A DNA stretch of 10,000 nt from Asticcacaulis sp. Its GTDB lineage: Bacteria; Pseudomonadota; Alphaproteobacteria; Caulobacterales; Caulobacteraceae. A program made the translations under genes and the position numbers. Position 1 is the first letter of the stretch. Each line of letters opens with the position of its first letter. The stretch covers positions 1 through 10,000 of the forward strand of contig NZ_JAIWNX010000081.1 of NCBI RefSeq assembly GCF_020217185.1. The letters are read 5' to 3'. The notes beneath the pieces were generated by a model. It did no database searches. It was not told the DNA's origin and saw only the letters and a list, made by a program, of their open reading frames with translations. This document shows positions 1-6,816 of this stretch, piece by piece.

Positions 1-284
1 TGAAGGTCGATGGTGACCGCATCAGCGTGACCCTCAGCTTTGGCGGCGTGCCCAAGGTTCTGCGCTTTCCCCTGTCGGCCATCACCCGCTTCTATGACCC
101 CAGCGTGCAGTTCATCCTCGAATTCGACGTCGAGGAGCCTCTGGAGGCCAATGACGATGAGGGCCTGATCGCGGCGCCGGCCGCAGCGACCGATGGGGCC
201 AAACCGGCCGAGCCCGATCCCGACGCCCCGCCCCCCGATACGGGCCCCAAGGTCGTCTCGCTCGATCAGTTTCGCAAGAAGTAG
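1..284 (+). CDS. sspB: SspB-family ClpXP adaptor (alphaproteobacterial type), 3' end only
   Basis: The open frame enters from the left edge (first full codon at base 3) and ends at TAG 282-284, giving about 93 visible residues. The start of this stretch (KVDGDRISVTLSFGG, then RFPLSAITRFYDPSVQF) matches the last beta strands of the SspB fold. It is followed by an acidic, Ala/Pro-rich flexible linker and a short conserved tail, VVSLDQFRKK. In this family the folded domain binds ssrA-tagged or other substrates, and the tail docks on the ClpX N-domain to deliver them to ClpXP in the cytoplasm; that role is family knowledge. The visible domain-linker-tail order fits it well. A GTG at 27 is internal and is not the real start. 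The stop lies 26 bases before the next gene on the same strand, so read-through transcription is possible. The N-terminal half is outside the window. Confidence 0.85.
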   Translation, partial: KVDGDRISVTLSFGGVPKVLRFPLSAITRFYDPSVQFILEFDVEEPLEANDDEGLIAAPAAATDGAKPAEPDPDAPPPDTGPKVVSLDQFRKK

Positions 285-310
285 CCTCCGCCTCCGCAGG
301 GTTTCGCCAC

Positions 311-2470
311 ATGCGCCGACCGTCTGCCCGCCTGATAGCCCTGCTCACCGCCGGGTGCCTCGTTCTGGGGCTGAGCCTGCCGGCCGTGGCGGCCACCCCG
401 GTGCCGCCGGTTGAAGCCCCGTCCGTCGAAGCCCCGCCGCCACTGGCAAGCCCATCGCAGACACCGCGGCCTGCTCGGACAGCCCCACGGCGGGCCGCAC
501 CTGCGCCCGTCGTGACCGAACCCGCCTCGGTCAATCGTCCGGTGAGCCCGGAAGACATCGAATCCTTTACCGACGCCACCGTCTCGGCCCTGATGCAGCG
601 CGACCATGTGCTGGGCGTGACGGTCGCCGTGGTGCAGGGCGGCACGCCGCTGCTGATCAAGGGCTATGGCTATGACCGCCTGACGCCGCGTCGGCCGGTC
701 GATGCGCGCACCAGCCTGTTCCGCATCGGCTCGATCACCAAGACCTTTACCTGGATCGCCGTGCGTCAGGAGATCGAGGCCGGGCGCCTCCAGCTTGATG
801 GCCCCGTCGCCGCCTATCTGCCCGAAGATATCTTTGCCAAGGACCGGCGGTTCAAACCCATCCGTATGCGCGACCTGATGGCCCATACGGCGGGGTTTGA
901 GGACACCTCTTTGGGCCACCTCTTCCGTCTTGAAGACGGGCGCATCGAATCGACCGACACCTATTTCCGCCGCCACGCGCCGCAGCGCCTGCGCGAACCG
1001 GGCAGCTTTGCGACCTATTCCAACTATGGGGCCGCGCTGGCCGCCCGCGCGGCCGCCCGCACGGCTGAGGCGAAGGATGTGCCCACCCTGATGGAAGCCC
1101 GCATATTCCGGCCGCTGGGCCTCGGCTCGACCACCCTGCGTGAGCCCTACGATCCGGCGCTGATCCACCCCAATGCCGCCGCCGAAGGCCTGCCTGCGCC
1201 CATGCCGGGGGGCCTGTCCGACCGCCTGTCGCAGGGCTTTATCTGGGATGGGGCCACCTTCCGGGCACAGCCCTTCGACCACGCCCTGCCTATGGCCGGA
1301 GCGCTGGGGGCTTCGACCACGGCTGCGGACATGGCGCGCTATATGTCTCTGCTGCTGGGCAATGGCAGCCTCGACGGCGTGACCCTGTTCGGACCGGCCT
1401 CGGCTCAGGCCTTCCGCTCACCACTCCTGACCATGCCGAAGGGCTATAATGGCTGGGCGTCGGGCCTGCGTATCGGGGAGACGGCACAGGGGCTGAAGAC
1501 CTATGGTCATACGGGCGCGACCCTGTGGTTCAACGCCAATATGATCCTGGTGCCCGAACGCAATCTGGGCATCTTCATCGCCGCCAATACCGAAACCGGC
1601 GACACACTGACGCGCGCCTATCCCGAACTGCTGATCCAGCATGTGGAAGGCGGCGTGCCCCCCGCCCCGCGTCAGCCGCCGCAGACCTATGCCGCCGATC
1701 GTGCCTATTTCGACTCCTTGCGCGGGGCCTATGTTTCGACGCGGCGTGCCTATGGCGGACTGGAAGGGGCGGTGACGCGGCTGATCAACACAGTGGAGGT
1801 CGATGCCGATGCACAGGGCCGCCTGATCGTCTCGGCCCCGGACGGATCGTCCGCCTATGTCGCGGCGGCCGCGCGCGGCTTCTTCATCCCGCAGGAGACC
1901 AATCCGCTGGGGCCGCAGATCAGCAATGACGGTCTGCATTTTTTGTTTAAACCGCAGGGCGGCCGCGCCACGGCCTTTGAAACCAGCGCCAATATGGCGC
2001 GCTATGAGCGCGTCGGCTGGGTGCACCGGCCTTCGACCCTGTATAATCTGACGGCGCTCATGCTGGGTTCGTGCGTGCTGGTGCTGATGGGGCTGAGCCG
2101 CGTGGGTCAGCGCGATCACCCGACCGAAGCGCAGGTCGCAGCAACTTGGATTTCGTATGCTACAGCGGCCATATGGATACTGGCCATCGCCCTGTTCAAC
2201 AACTGGCGTCAGGGCTTGACCGGCGACCCCAGCGCCCTGTTCACCCACTGGCCCAGCGGTCAGTTGCAGATGGCGTCGTGGCTGGCAGTGCTGGCGTCGC
2301 TGGCGACCCTGTTTCAACTGGGCAGCCTCTACCGCGTCTATGAAGAGGCCCATTATCACGCCGACGGCTGGGCTCTGTGGCAAAAGGCGGCGCACACGGC
2401 GCTCAATACCGGCTGGCTGTGCTATGCTATCCTGCTGATGAGCTGGGGCGCGCTGACGCCTTGGGGGTAA
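311..2470 (+). CDS. Exported serine hydrolase, beta-lactamase/class C (PF00144) fold, with four C-terminal membrane helices
   Basis: This 719-residue protein begins with a signal peptide (residues 1-28, ending VAA), followed by a Pro/Ala-rich linker to about 77. The catalytic domain has all three class C / penicillin-recognising motifs: SITK at 141-144 (nucleophile S141, K144), YSN at 236-238, and HTG at 400-402 in place of KTG. HTG is common in esterase or peptidase members rather than true AmpC enzymes. A beta-rich segment follows (about 455-570, resembling the accessory domain often found after this hydrolase). Four hydrophobic helices then lie near 580-598, 611-631, 652-674 and 694-716. 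The protein is therefore probably anchored in the inner membrane with its active site in the periplasm. Substrate is unknown: D-amino-acid peptides, peptidoglycan stem peptides or esters are candidates, and beta-lactam hydrolysis is not implied. The ATG at 311 has AGGG about nine bases upstream. The stop is one base from the converging rusA-like stop. Confidence 0.85.
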   Translation: MRRPSARLIALLTAGCLVLGLSLPAVAATPVPPVEAPSVEAPPPLASPSQTPRPARTAPRRAAPAPVVTEPASVNRPVSPEDIESFTDATVSALMQRDHVLGVTVAVVQGGTPLLIKGYGYDRLTPRRPVDARTSLFRIGSITKTFTWIAVRQEIEAGRLQLDGPVAAYLPEDIFAKDRRFKPIRMRDLMAHTAGFEDTSLGHLFRLEDGRIESTDTYFRRHAPQRLREPGSFATYSNYGAALAARAAARTAEAKDVPTLMEARIFRPLGLGSTTLREPYDPALIHPNAAAEGLPAPMPGGLSDRLSQGFIWDGATFRAQPFDHALPMAGALGASTTAADMARYMSLLLGNGSLDGVTLFGPASAQAFRSPLLTMPKGYNGWASGLRIGETAQGLKTYGHTGATLWFNANMILVPERNLGIFIAANTETGDTLTRAYPELLIQHVEGGVPPAPRQPPQTYAADRAYFDSLRGAYVSTRRAYGGLEGAVTRLINTVEVDADAQGRLIVSAPDGSSAYVAAAARGFFIPQETNPLGPQISNDGLHFLFKPQGGRATAFETSANMARYERVGWVHRPSTLYNLTALMLGSCVLVLMGLSRVGQRDHPTEAQVAATWISYATAAIWILAIALFNNWRQGLTGDPSALFTHWPSGQLQMASWLAVLASLATLFQLGSLYRVYEEAHYHADGWALWQKAAHTALNTGWLCYAILLMSWGALTPWG

Positions 2471-2471
2471 T

Positions 2472-2825
2472 TCACCGCTTCAGTGCATAGACACGGATAT
2501 GGATTTGCTCGCGTTCGCCTTCAAAGCGTTCGACCAGCAGCCGCGCCACCTGACTGTCATCGTGGAAGACAAACCCCTTGATGGCATCGAGCAGCGCCTT
2601 GGCGAGGTTATCGAGGTCCATCCACGGCGGATCACCGACGTGCTCCATGCGGATTTCGACCGCATAGTCGCCCCAGGCCGGACGCGACCCGCGCCACTCT
2701 TTGCGAAAAAACTCATAGACCAGCGGCTTGTAATACTTGGCCTGCGTCGTCAGCCCATCAATGAAGAGTTCAATCCCCTCATCGGTTTCCCGCGCCCGCA
2801 CCTTCCCGAAAGTGGTCCAGGTCAA
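2472..2825 (-). CDS. rusA: RusA-like Holliday-junction endodeoxyribonuclease
   Basis: This is a 117-residue protein, close to the 120 residues of E. coli RusA. The family signature is clear: MDLDNLAKALLDAIKG at 69-84 followed by FHDDSQVARL at 87-96. Acidic residues D70 and D72, K76, and D89/D90 line up with the catalytic D70, D72, K76 and D91 of E. coli RusA as I recall them. RusA dimers resolve four-way DNA junctions by paired nicking. The start is TTG at 2825-2823, overlapping the TGA of the upstream isomerase gene (TTGA). GAGGA lies seven bases before this TTG. The next ATG (residue 60) would remove half the protein, so TTG is the supported start. It is the last gene of a helicase-isomerase-nuclease operon and ends one base from the converging hydrolase gene. 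RusA is often prophage-borne, but no phage genes are visible here. Confidence 0.85.
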   Translation of the reverse strand: MTWTTFGKVRARETDEGIELFIDGLTTQAKYYKPLVYEFFRKEWRGSRPAWGDYAVEIRMEHVGDPPWMDLDNLAKALLDAIKGFVFHDDSQVARLLVERFEGEREQIHIRVYALKR

Positions 2826-3634
2826 GGCACGGTCCTCACCGGCACCGTAATATCGCAGACCGAAAAATCCGCGCCTTTTTCGGCCCGCTTCGCCTTGACC
2901 AGCGTCGCAAAAGCCGCGCCGGCGGTGTTCATGATCTCCAGCTTCGTACGCCCGGACGCGGGCATGTCGGCCAGCAACCGCACCTCAGTCATCGCATCGG
3001 GCTGCGCCGGGGGTTCGCCCACCCTCAGCGCCGCCAGCGCGTCGAAACCTGATACAACGCGACCCACAACCGTATAGTCGCGGTCCAGTCGCGTGACCGT
3101 ATCGCGCATCAGATATAGCTCGCTATTGGCCGAGTCTCTGGCCTCCCCGCGCCCCATGCCCAGCACGCCGCGGCAGTGCGTCCCCCAGGCCCGCACAGCG
3201 TGACTGCCGTCACTGGCGGGCGGCATATGCCGGTCGGTCATCGCCACATAGGGCACCGCGCCGATAAAGCCGGTCGTCGCCCCGGCGGGTTGCGCCACCA
3301 CTGTGTGCGGCACCATCTCACCCAGTTTGAACACCGCCTCCAGAGGCATATCCGGCAGAGGGCTGCGACCGCCATCCTTATTGTTCGGATTGCCGGTCTG
3401 GGCCACGAAATGATCAATCACGCGATGGAACAGCAGGCCGTTATAAAAGCCCTGCCGCGTCAGGTCTTTGATGCGCGCCACACCCTGCGGCGCCATTTGC
3501 GGGCTGAGGGCGATGATCACCCGCCCCTGAGTCGTCTCCATGACCAGCGTGTTGTCGGCATCCAGCGGCGTCCAGTCCTGCGCGGTCGCTGCCGTCGCCA
3601 GCGCCGCAATGACGCCCGCCCCCCACGCCTTCAT
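2822..3634 (-). CDS. Exported cyclophilin-type peptidyl-prolyl cis-trans isomerase
   Basis: This 270-residue protein has a short signal peptide (residues 1-19, ending ATAQ), suggesting a periplasmic location. The cyclophilin core begins at about residue 29 (LVMETTQGRVIIAL). It carries the active-site stretch FYNGLLFHRVIDHFVAQTGNP (63-83), in which R71, F76 and Q79 correspond to the usual catalytic Arg, Phe and Gln. YTVVGRVVSGFDAL (187-200) matches the canonical closing segment of the fold. The mature length (about 250) exceeds the roughly 165 of a minimal cyclophilin, because of an insertion at about 84-153 and an extra C-terminal region after 205. Cysteines at 154 and 260 could form a disulfide. 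The start is ATG at 3634, sharing one base with the helicase stop (TGATG). A GTG one codon earlier is possible but less likely. Coupling to a DNA helicase has no obvious functional meaning. Confidence 0.85.
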   Translation of the reverse strand: MKAWGAGVIAALATAATAQDWTPLDADNTLVMETTQGRVIIALSPQMAPQGVARIKDLTRQGFYNGLLFHRVIDHFVAQTGNPNNKDGGRSPLPDMPLEAVFKLGEMVPHTVVAQPAGATTGFIGAVPYVAMTDRHMPPASDGSHAVRAWGTHCRGVLGMGRGEARDSANSELYLMRDTVTRLDRDYTVVGRVVSGFDALAALRVGEPPAQPDAMTEVRLLADMPASGRTKLEIMNTAGAAFATLVKAKRAEKGADFSVCDITVPVRTVP

Positions 3635-5952
3635 CACGCCTTCTCCACGAAACTGTCGATGACCTTCTTCTCGCCCGAAATGTCGAAATTGACCACCAGC
3701 TTATTGCCCTCAGTTTCGACCACATGGCCATAGCCAAACTTGCTGTGAAAGACGCGGGTGCCCACGCTGAGGCCCTTGGACGGTTGCGGCTTGGCGGCCG
3801 GTTGGCGGTGCGGCTGCGGCTTTTTCTCCAGCCGGCTCATATCGACGCCGGACAGGCGGTCGCTGAACCGGCCCTCGGTTTTCGTTTCGCTTTTGGTATG
3901 GTTAGGCTGATATCCGGCGCGGTCCCAACGCGACTGCTCAGACTGCCAGCCCGCCTGATTATAGCCGGTCTGCGACGTCGCCTCGACGTGCTCAATGGGC
4001 ATTTCGTCGATAAAGCGCGACGGTATCTGGCTGGTCCAGCGCCCGAAAACCTGCCGATTGGCCACAAAGCTAACCCGCGCGATCTCCCGCGCCCGCGTCA
4101 GGCCGACATAGGCCAGCCGCCGCTCCTCCTCCAGCCCTTTCAGGCCGTTTTCGTCCATCGAGCGCTGCGACGGGAAGACGCCCTCCTCCCAGCCCGGCAG
4201 GAAGACCACCGGAAACTCCAGCCCCTTAGCGGCGTGCAGGGTCGAGATACGCACGCTGTTCTCGCCATTGTCGCGCTCCAGGTCCATGACCAGCGACACA
4301 TGCTCCAGATAGGCTTCGAGGTTTTCGAAGTCCTGCATGGCGTTCATCATTTCCTTGAGGTTGTCGATGCGCGTCCCGCCCGACGTCTTATCGGCGCGCT
4401 GCATGTCGTAATAGCCGCTTTCGGTCAGCACCATATCGAGCAGCGCGTCGTGCGATGTGGTCTTCAACACCGCCACCCAGCGGTCGTAATCGCGCAGAAA
4501 ACCGACCAGCGGCGTTTTGGCCCGCGCCGGCAGTTCATCGGTCTGCACCAGATCGCGCACGGCAGCCATGACGCTCTGCCCCGCGAGGCGCGCCTGCATC
4601 AAGAGCTTCTGCACCGTGGCGTCGCCAATGCCGCGCTTGGGCACATTGACGATGCGCTCAAAGGCCAGATCATCGTCTTCGGACTGGATCAGGCGCAGAT
4701 AGGCGATGGCGTCCCGGATTTCCGCCCGCTCGAAAAAGCGCGGGCCGCCCACCACCACATAGGGGATTTGCAGCATGAGGAAGCGTTCTTCAAACGCCCG
4801 CATCTGGAACGAGGCGCGCACCAGCACGGCCATATCCGAATAGGCACGGCCCTGCTTTTTCAGGCGCTCGATATCCTCAGCGACGCCCTGCGCCTCAGCC
4901 GCGCCGTCCCACAGACCCTGCACGCGCACCTTTTCGCCGCCCTGCTGATCGGTGAACAGGGTCTTGCCCAGACGCGCGCTATTGGCGCGGATCAGGCCCG
5001 ACGCCGCCGACAGGATATGCTGGGTCGAGCGGTAGTTGCGCTCAAGCCGGATGACCTTGGCGCCCGGATAGTCGCGCTCGAACTTGAGGATGTTATCGAC
5101 CTCGGCCCCGCGCCAGCCATAGATTGACTGATCGTCATCGCCCACGCAGCAGAGGTTACGGTTGGCATTGGTGAGAATCCGCAGCCACAGATACTGCGCG
5201 ATATTGGTGTCCTGATACTCGTCCACCAGCACGTACTTGAAGCGGCGGTGATAGTGTTCGAGGATGTCCGGATGCTCGCTTAGGATTTTCAGCGTGTGCA
5301 GCAAAAGGTCACCGAAATCGCAGGCGTTCAATACCCGCAGGCGCTCCTGATACTCGGCATAGAGTTCCGGCCCCTTGTTGAAGGCGAACTGCGCGCCCTC
5401 GTCGGCGGTCATCTTCGCCACCTTGTCCGGCGTCAGGCCCTTGTTCTTCCACTGATCAAGGAAGTGCGCCATCAGCTTGGGCGGAAAGCGCTTGGTGTCG
5501 ATGCGCCGCGCCTCCATGATCTGCTTGAGAAGGCGCGTCTGATCGTCGTCGTCGATGATGTTGAAGCTCGACTTCAGCCCCACCAGTTCGGCATGACGGC
5601 GCAGCATCTGCGCGGCGATCGAGTGGAAGGTGCCGAGATTAGACAGGCCTTCCGCCGATGGCCCCACCAGCCGCGTCGTGCGCTCACGCATTTCGCGCGC
5701 CGCCTTGTTGGTGAAGGTAACGCAGAGGATTTCCCACGGTTTGGCCAGACCCTGCGACAGTATGTGCGCGATACGCGTGGTCAAAACGCGCGTCTTACCC
5801 GTACCCGCTCCGGCCAGAACCAGCACCGGCCCTTCGGTCGAACGCACGGCGTCAGCCTGTTCAGGGTTCAGACCCTTGAAAAAATCGCTGCTGAAAGAGG
5901 CCCCGTTGACCGAGGCCCGCTGACTGATGGGGATGGAAACGTCTTCGTTCAT
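3634..5952 (-). CDS. uvrD: PcrA/UvrD-type superfamily 1A DNA helicase
   Basis: This is a 772-residue ATP-dependent 3'-5' helicase with the full SF1A motif set. Motif I is AGAGTGKT at 47-54, the Walker B/motif II is DEYQDTN at 244-250, and motif III is GDDDQSIYGWRG just after it. Motif IV is LERNYRST, motif V TLHAAKGLEF near 565, and motif VI EERRLAYVGLTRA. The last 45 or so residues (GTRVFHSKFGYGHVV onward) form the Tudor-like C-terminal domain that, in PcrA/UvrD, contacts RNA polymerase. The expected roles are nucleotide excision repair, mismatch repair, removal of recombinases and backtracking of stalled polymerase. I prefer ATG at 5952; a TTG at 5988 would add 12 residues (VPPGERSRLRG) unlike the family. 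The GAGGGG just before this ATG is closer than ideal. It is the first gene of the operon with the isomerase and RusA-like genes. Confidence 0.95.
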   Translation of the reverse strand: MNEDVSIPISQRASVNGASFSSDFFKGLNPEQADAVRSTEGPVLVLAGAGTGKTRVLTTRIAHILSQGLAKPWEILCVTFTNKAAREMRERTTRLVGPSAEGLSNLGTFHSIAAQMLRRHAELVGLKSSFNIIDDDDQTRLLKQIMEARRIDTKRFPPKLMAHFLDQWKNKGLTPDKVAKMTADEGAQFAFNKGPELYAEYQERLRVLNACDFGDLLLHTLKILSEHPDILEHYHRRFKYVLVDEYQDTNIAQYLWLRILTNANRNLCCVGDDDQSIYGWRGAEVDNILKFERDYPGAKVIRLERNYRSTQHILSAASGLIRANSARLGKTLFTDQQGGEKVRVQGLWDGAAEAQGVAEDIERLKKQGRAYSDMAVLVRASFQMRAFEERFLMLQIPYVVVGGPRFFERAEIRDAIAYLRLIQSEDDDLAFERIVNVPKRGIGDATVQKLLMQARLAGQSVMAAVRDLVQTDELPARAKTPLVGFLRDYDRWVAVLKTTSHDALLDMVLTESGYYDMQRADKTSGGTRIDNLKEMMNAMQDFENLEAYLEHVSLVMDLERDNGENSVRISTLHAAKGLEFPVVFLPGWEEGVFPSQRSMDENGLKGLEEERRLAYVGLTRAREIARVSFVANRQVFGRWTSQIPSRFIDEMPIEHVEATSQTGYNQAGWQSEQSRWDRAGYQPNHTKSETKTEGRFSDRLSGVDMSRLEKKPQPHRQPAAKPQPSKGLSVGTRVFHSKFGYGHVVETEGNKLVVNFDISGEKKVIDSFVEKA

Positions 5953-6035
5953 GCCCCTCAGTCTAGACCGTTCGCCGGGCGGAACCAAACGGAAACATCA
6001 AGCTTTGCCGCTTATGCACAGGCCCGCCCCGCCCC
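5953..6035. other. Short gap before the helicase gene, probable operon promoter region
   Basis: This 83-base spacer separates the ribbon-helix-helix stop from the helicase start and must hold any promoter dedicated to the helicase operon. An imperfect palindrome, GTTC-N8-GAAC, lies at 5970-5985, beginning 17 bases upstream of the helicase start codon. I see no convincing -35/-10 pair. Transcription could also read in from the ribbon-helix-helix gene, which lies in the same direction. Confidence 0.3.
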
Positions 6036-6284
6036 TCAGACGGCCTCTGGCTTGCGTTTCTTGCTATTGCTGACTTTTTGCTGCACGTAGGCCAGCGCCG
6101 ACAGGCGACAGAAGGAGGCCAGCAGGCTTTCGCCGCGCTTGGTATCCAGCTCGGCGATCAGCGCCGCCAGACTGATTCGGCGCTCCTTGGCCATCGCCTC
6201 CAGCACCGCCCAGAACTCCGGCTCGAGTGCAACAGACGTCGCGTGTCCGGCAAGATTAACCGATCTCTTTCTTAAACCCGGCAT
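6036..6284 (-). CDS. Small ribbon-helix-helix domain protein (RHH_4-like)
   Basis: This 82-residue protein has a ribbon-helix-helix pattern. There is a beta strand around HATSVALE (14-21), a first helix PEFWAVLEAMAKER (22-35) and a second helix starting at ISLAALIAELD (37-47). A further helix, GESLLASFCRLSALAYV, and a Lys/Arg-rich tail (SKKRKPEAV) follow. Proteins of this kind are common in alphaproteobacteria, where they are usually hypothetical; DNA binding as a dimer is expected from the fold but no target is known. The frame is open to 6386, but ATG 6284 is chosen because AGGAGG stands a few bases upstream and because the longer version adds Arg-rich sequence typical of non-coding DNA. 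It lies downstream of the DUF4169 gene on the same strand, separated by 190 bases with a terminator-like hairpin, so it probably has its own promoter. Confidence 0.85.
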   Translation of the reverse strand: MPGLRKRSVNLAGHATSVALEPEFWAVLEAMAKERRISLAALIAELDTKRGESLLASFCRLSALAYVQQKVSNSKKRKPEAV

Positions 6285-6474
6285 AGTGTCCCTCCTGTCC
6301 AGGCAACGCTTTGCAGCATCAAGACGCCCCCGGCGACGCTGCACTCTTTGTGAATTCAATGGACGATATCGGTATAAACCCAACAAATCTGATTTATTAT
6401 TGTGGTAATATTAAACCGCTACATCCATGGCCGTGAAAAAACCATGTAAACTCTTGTCATTTTACATAAAAACG
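6285..6474. other. AT-rich spacer between the DUF4169 and ribbon-helix-helix genes
   Basis: This 190-base stretch is clearly richer in A/T than the flanking coding DNA, especially at 6361-6475. It holds the inverted repeat at 6444-6467 and a strong ribosome binding site (AGGAGG, near 6290-6295 on the minus strand) for the ribbon-helix-helix gene. A promoter for that gene is likely here. TATA-like strings occur around 6371-6415, but none has a well-placed -35 partner, so I do not assign one. Confidence 0.4.
6444..6467 (-). terminator. AT-rich inverted repeat with T-tract after the DUF4169 gene
   Basis: ATGTAAA at 6444-6450 and TTTACAT at 6461-6467 form a perfect 7-bp inverted repeat around a 10-base loop. 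On the minus strand the second arm is followed by GG and six T residues (6441-6436). The hairpin begins eight bases after the DUF4169 stop at 6475. Position and T-tract suggest an intrinsic terminator for that gene, but the stem has only one G-C pair and would be weak. It could instead be an operator for the downstream ribbon-helix-helix gene. Confidence 0.45.
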
Positions 6475-6672
6475 TCAACCGTTTTCGGAATTATCCACAT
6501 CCTTACGTTTTTGTCCGTCGAGCAGGCGCTCGCGGCGCGCCTCATCTTCACGCGCCGCCCGGCGCAGATGACCGGGCAACCCGAAAGTGACGCGGTTCTG
6601 AGCGGCCTGCGCTTTGTCGCGCTCGCGCTGTCGCGTCTTGCGCGCCTTGTTCAGATTGATCACGTCACTCAT
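6475..6672 (-). CDS. DUF4169 family small basic protein
   Basis: This 65-residue, highly charged protein begins MSDVINLNKARKTRQRERDKAQAAQNRVTFG, which is the signature of the DUF4169 family: an INLNKARK start, a run of Arg/Lys/Gln/Ala predicted to be one long helix, then an NRVxFG motif. No function is established for the family. Its members are small cytoplasmic proteins found widely in alphaproteobacteria, and I recall them near ribbon-helix-helix and SspB genes, as seen at larger spacing here. ATG 6672 is the only sensible start, with a weak GAG upstream. A good TATAAT lies on the minus strand at 6755-6750, giving a leader of about 70 bases. A weak hairpin with T-tract follows the stop. 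Confidence 0.85.
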   Translation of the reverse strand: MSDVINLNKARKTRQRERDKAQAAQNRVTFGLPGHLRRAAREDEARRERLLDGQKRKDVDNSENG

Positions 6673-6738
6673 GAATTTTACTCAGGGTCTTGATCGGGCC
6701 GCAAATTCCGGACCGGTGCATTTTTTAAACGCAGCGTC

Positions 6739-6752
6739 AATGATCGTTCATT
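6739..6752. promoter_or_regulatory. Operator-like palindrome on the DUF4169 promoter
   Basis: AATGA-TCGT-TCATT is a perfect 5-bp inverted repeat around four bases. It covers part of the -10 box and the predicted start point of the leftward promoter, the usual place for a repressor site. An adjacent perfect palindrome CAGCGCTG sits at 6756-6763. The wider arms AACGCAGC (6728-6735) and GCTGCGTT (6788-6795) are also complementary. No binding protein is identified. Confidence 0.35.
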
Positions 6753-6755
6753 ATA
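6750..6755 (-). promoter_or_regulatory. -10 box of the DUF4169 promoter
   Basis: The minus strand reads TATAAT at 6755-6750, a perfect sigma-70-type -10 box, 78 bases upstream of the DUF4169 ATG. Seventeen bases further upstream the hexamer is TTTTAT, a poor -35. The box overlaps the AATGA-TCGT-TCATT palindrome at 6739-6752. Confidence 0.5.
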
Positions 6756-6810
6756 CAGCGCTGCCGTTGCAAATAAAAGAAAATTAAGCTGCGTTCGAAA
6801 CTAAAGCCTT

Positions 6811-6816
6811 TATAAT
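6811..6816 (+). promoter_or_regulatory. -10 box of the yccF promoter
   Basis: The plus strand reads TATAAT at 6811-6816, 69 bases before the yccF ATG. No consensus -35 sits at 16-18 bases upstream, so an activator may be needed. A TTAA-N7-TTAC element resembling a CtrA box with one mismatch lies at 6822-6836, around the predicted start point. Confidence 0.45.

Noticed and set aside
266..1282. A 338-codon minus-strand frame opposite the serine hydrolase gene (and a similar one at 1418-2395)
   Set aside because: Composition is that of antisense GC-rich DNA, and the plus strand carries SITK, YSN and HTG in order. No ribosome binding site supports the minus frames.
2472..2825. RusA-like gene considered as a prophage remnant
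   Set aside because: It overlaps a host gene in a tight operon, has host-like base composition and no integrase, capsid, lysis or att-like repeat is visible nearby.
3724..5127. A 467-codon plus-strand open frame opposite the helicase gene
   Set aside because: The translation is rich in His, Arg, Ala and Gln with no domain pattern, as expected from the complement of GC-rich codons. The opposite strand encodes all helicase motifs.
5970..5985. GTTC-N8-GAAC upstream of the helicase start, considered as an SOS box
   Set aside because: The alphaproteobacterial LexA site is a direct repeat, GTTC-N7-GTTC. This is an inverted repeat with a different spacing, so I do not call it a LexA site.
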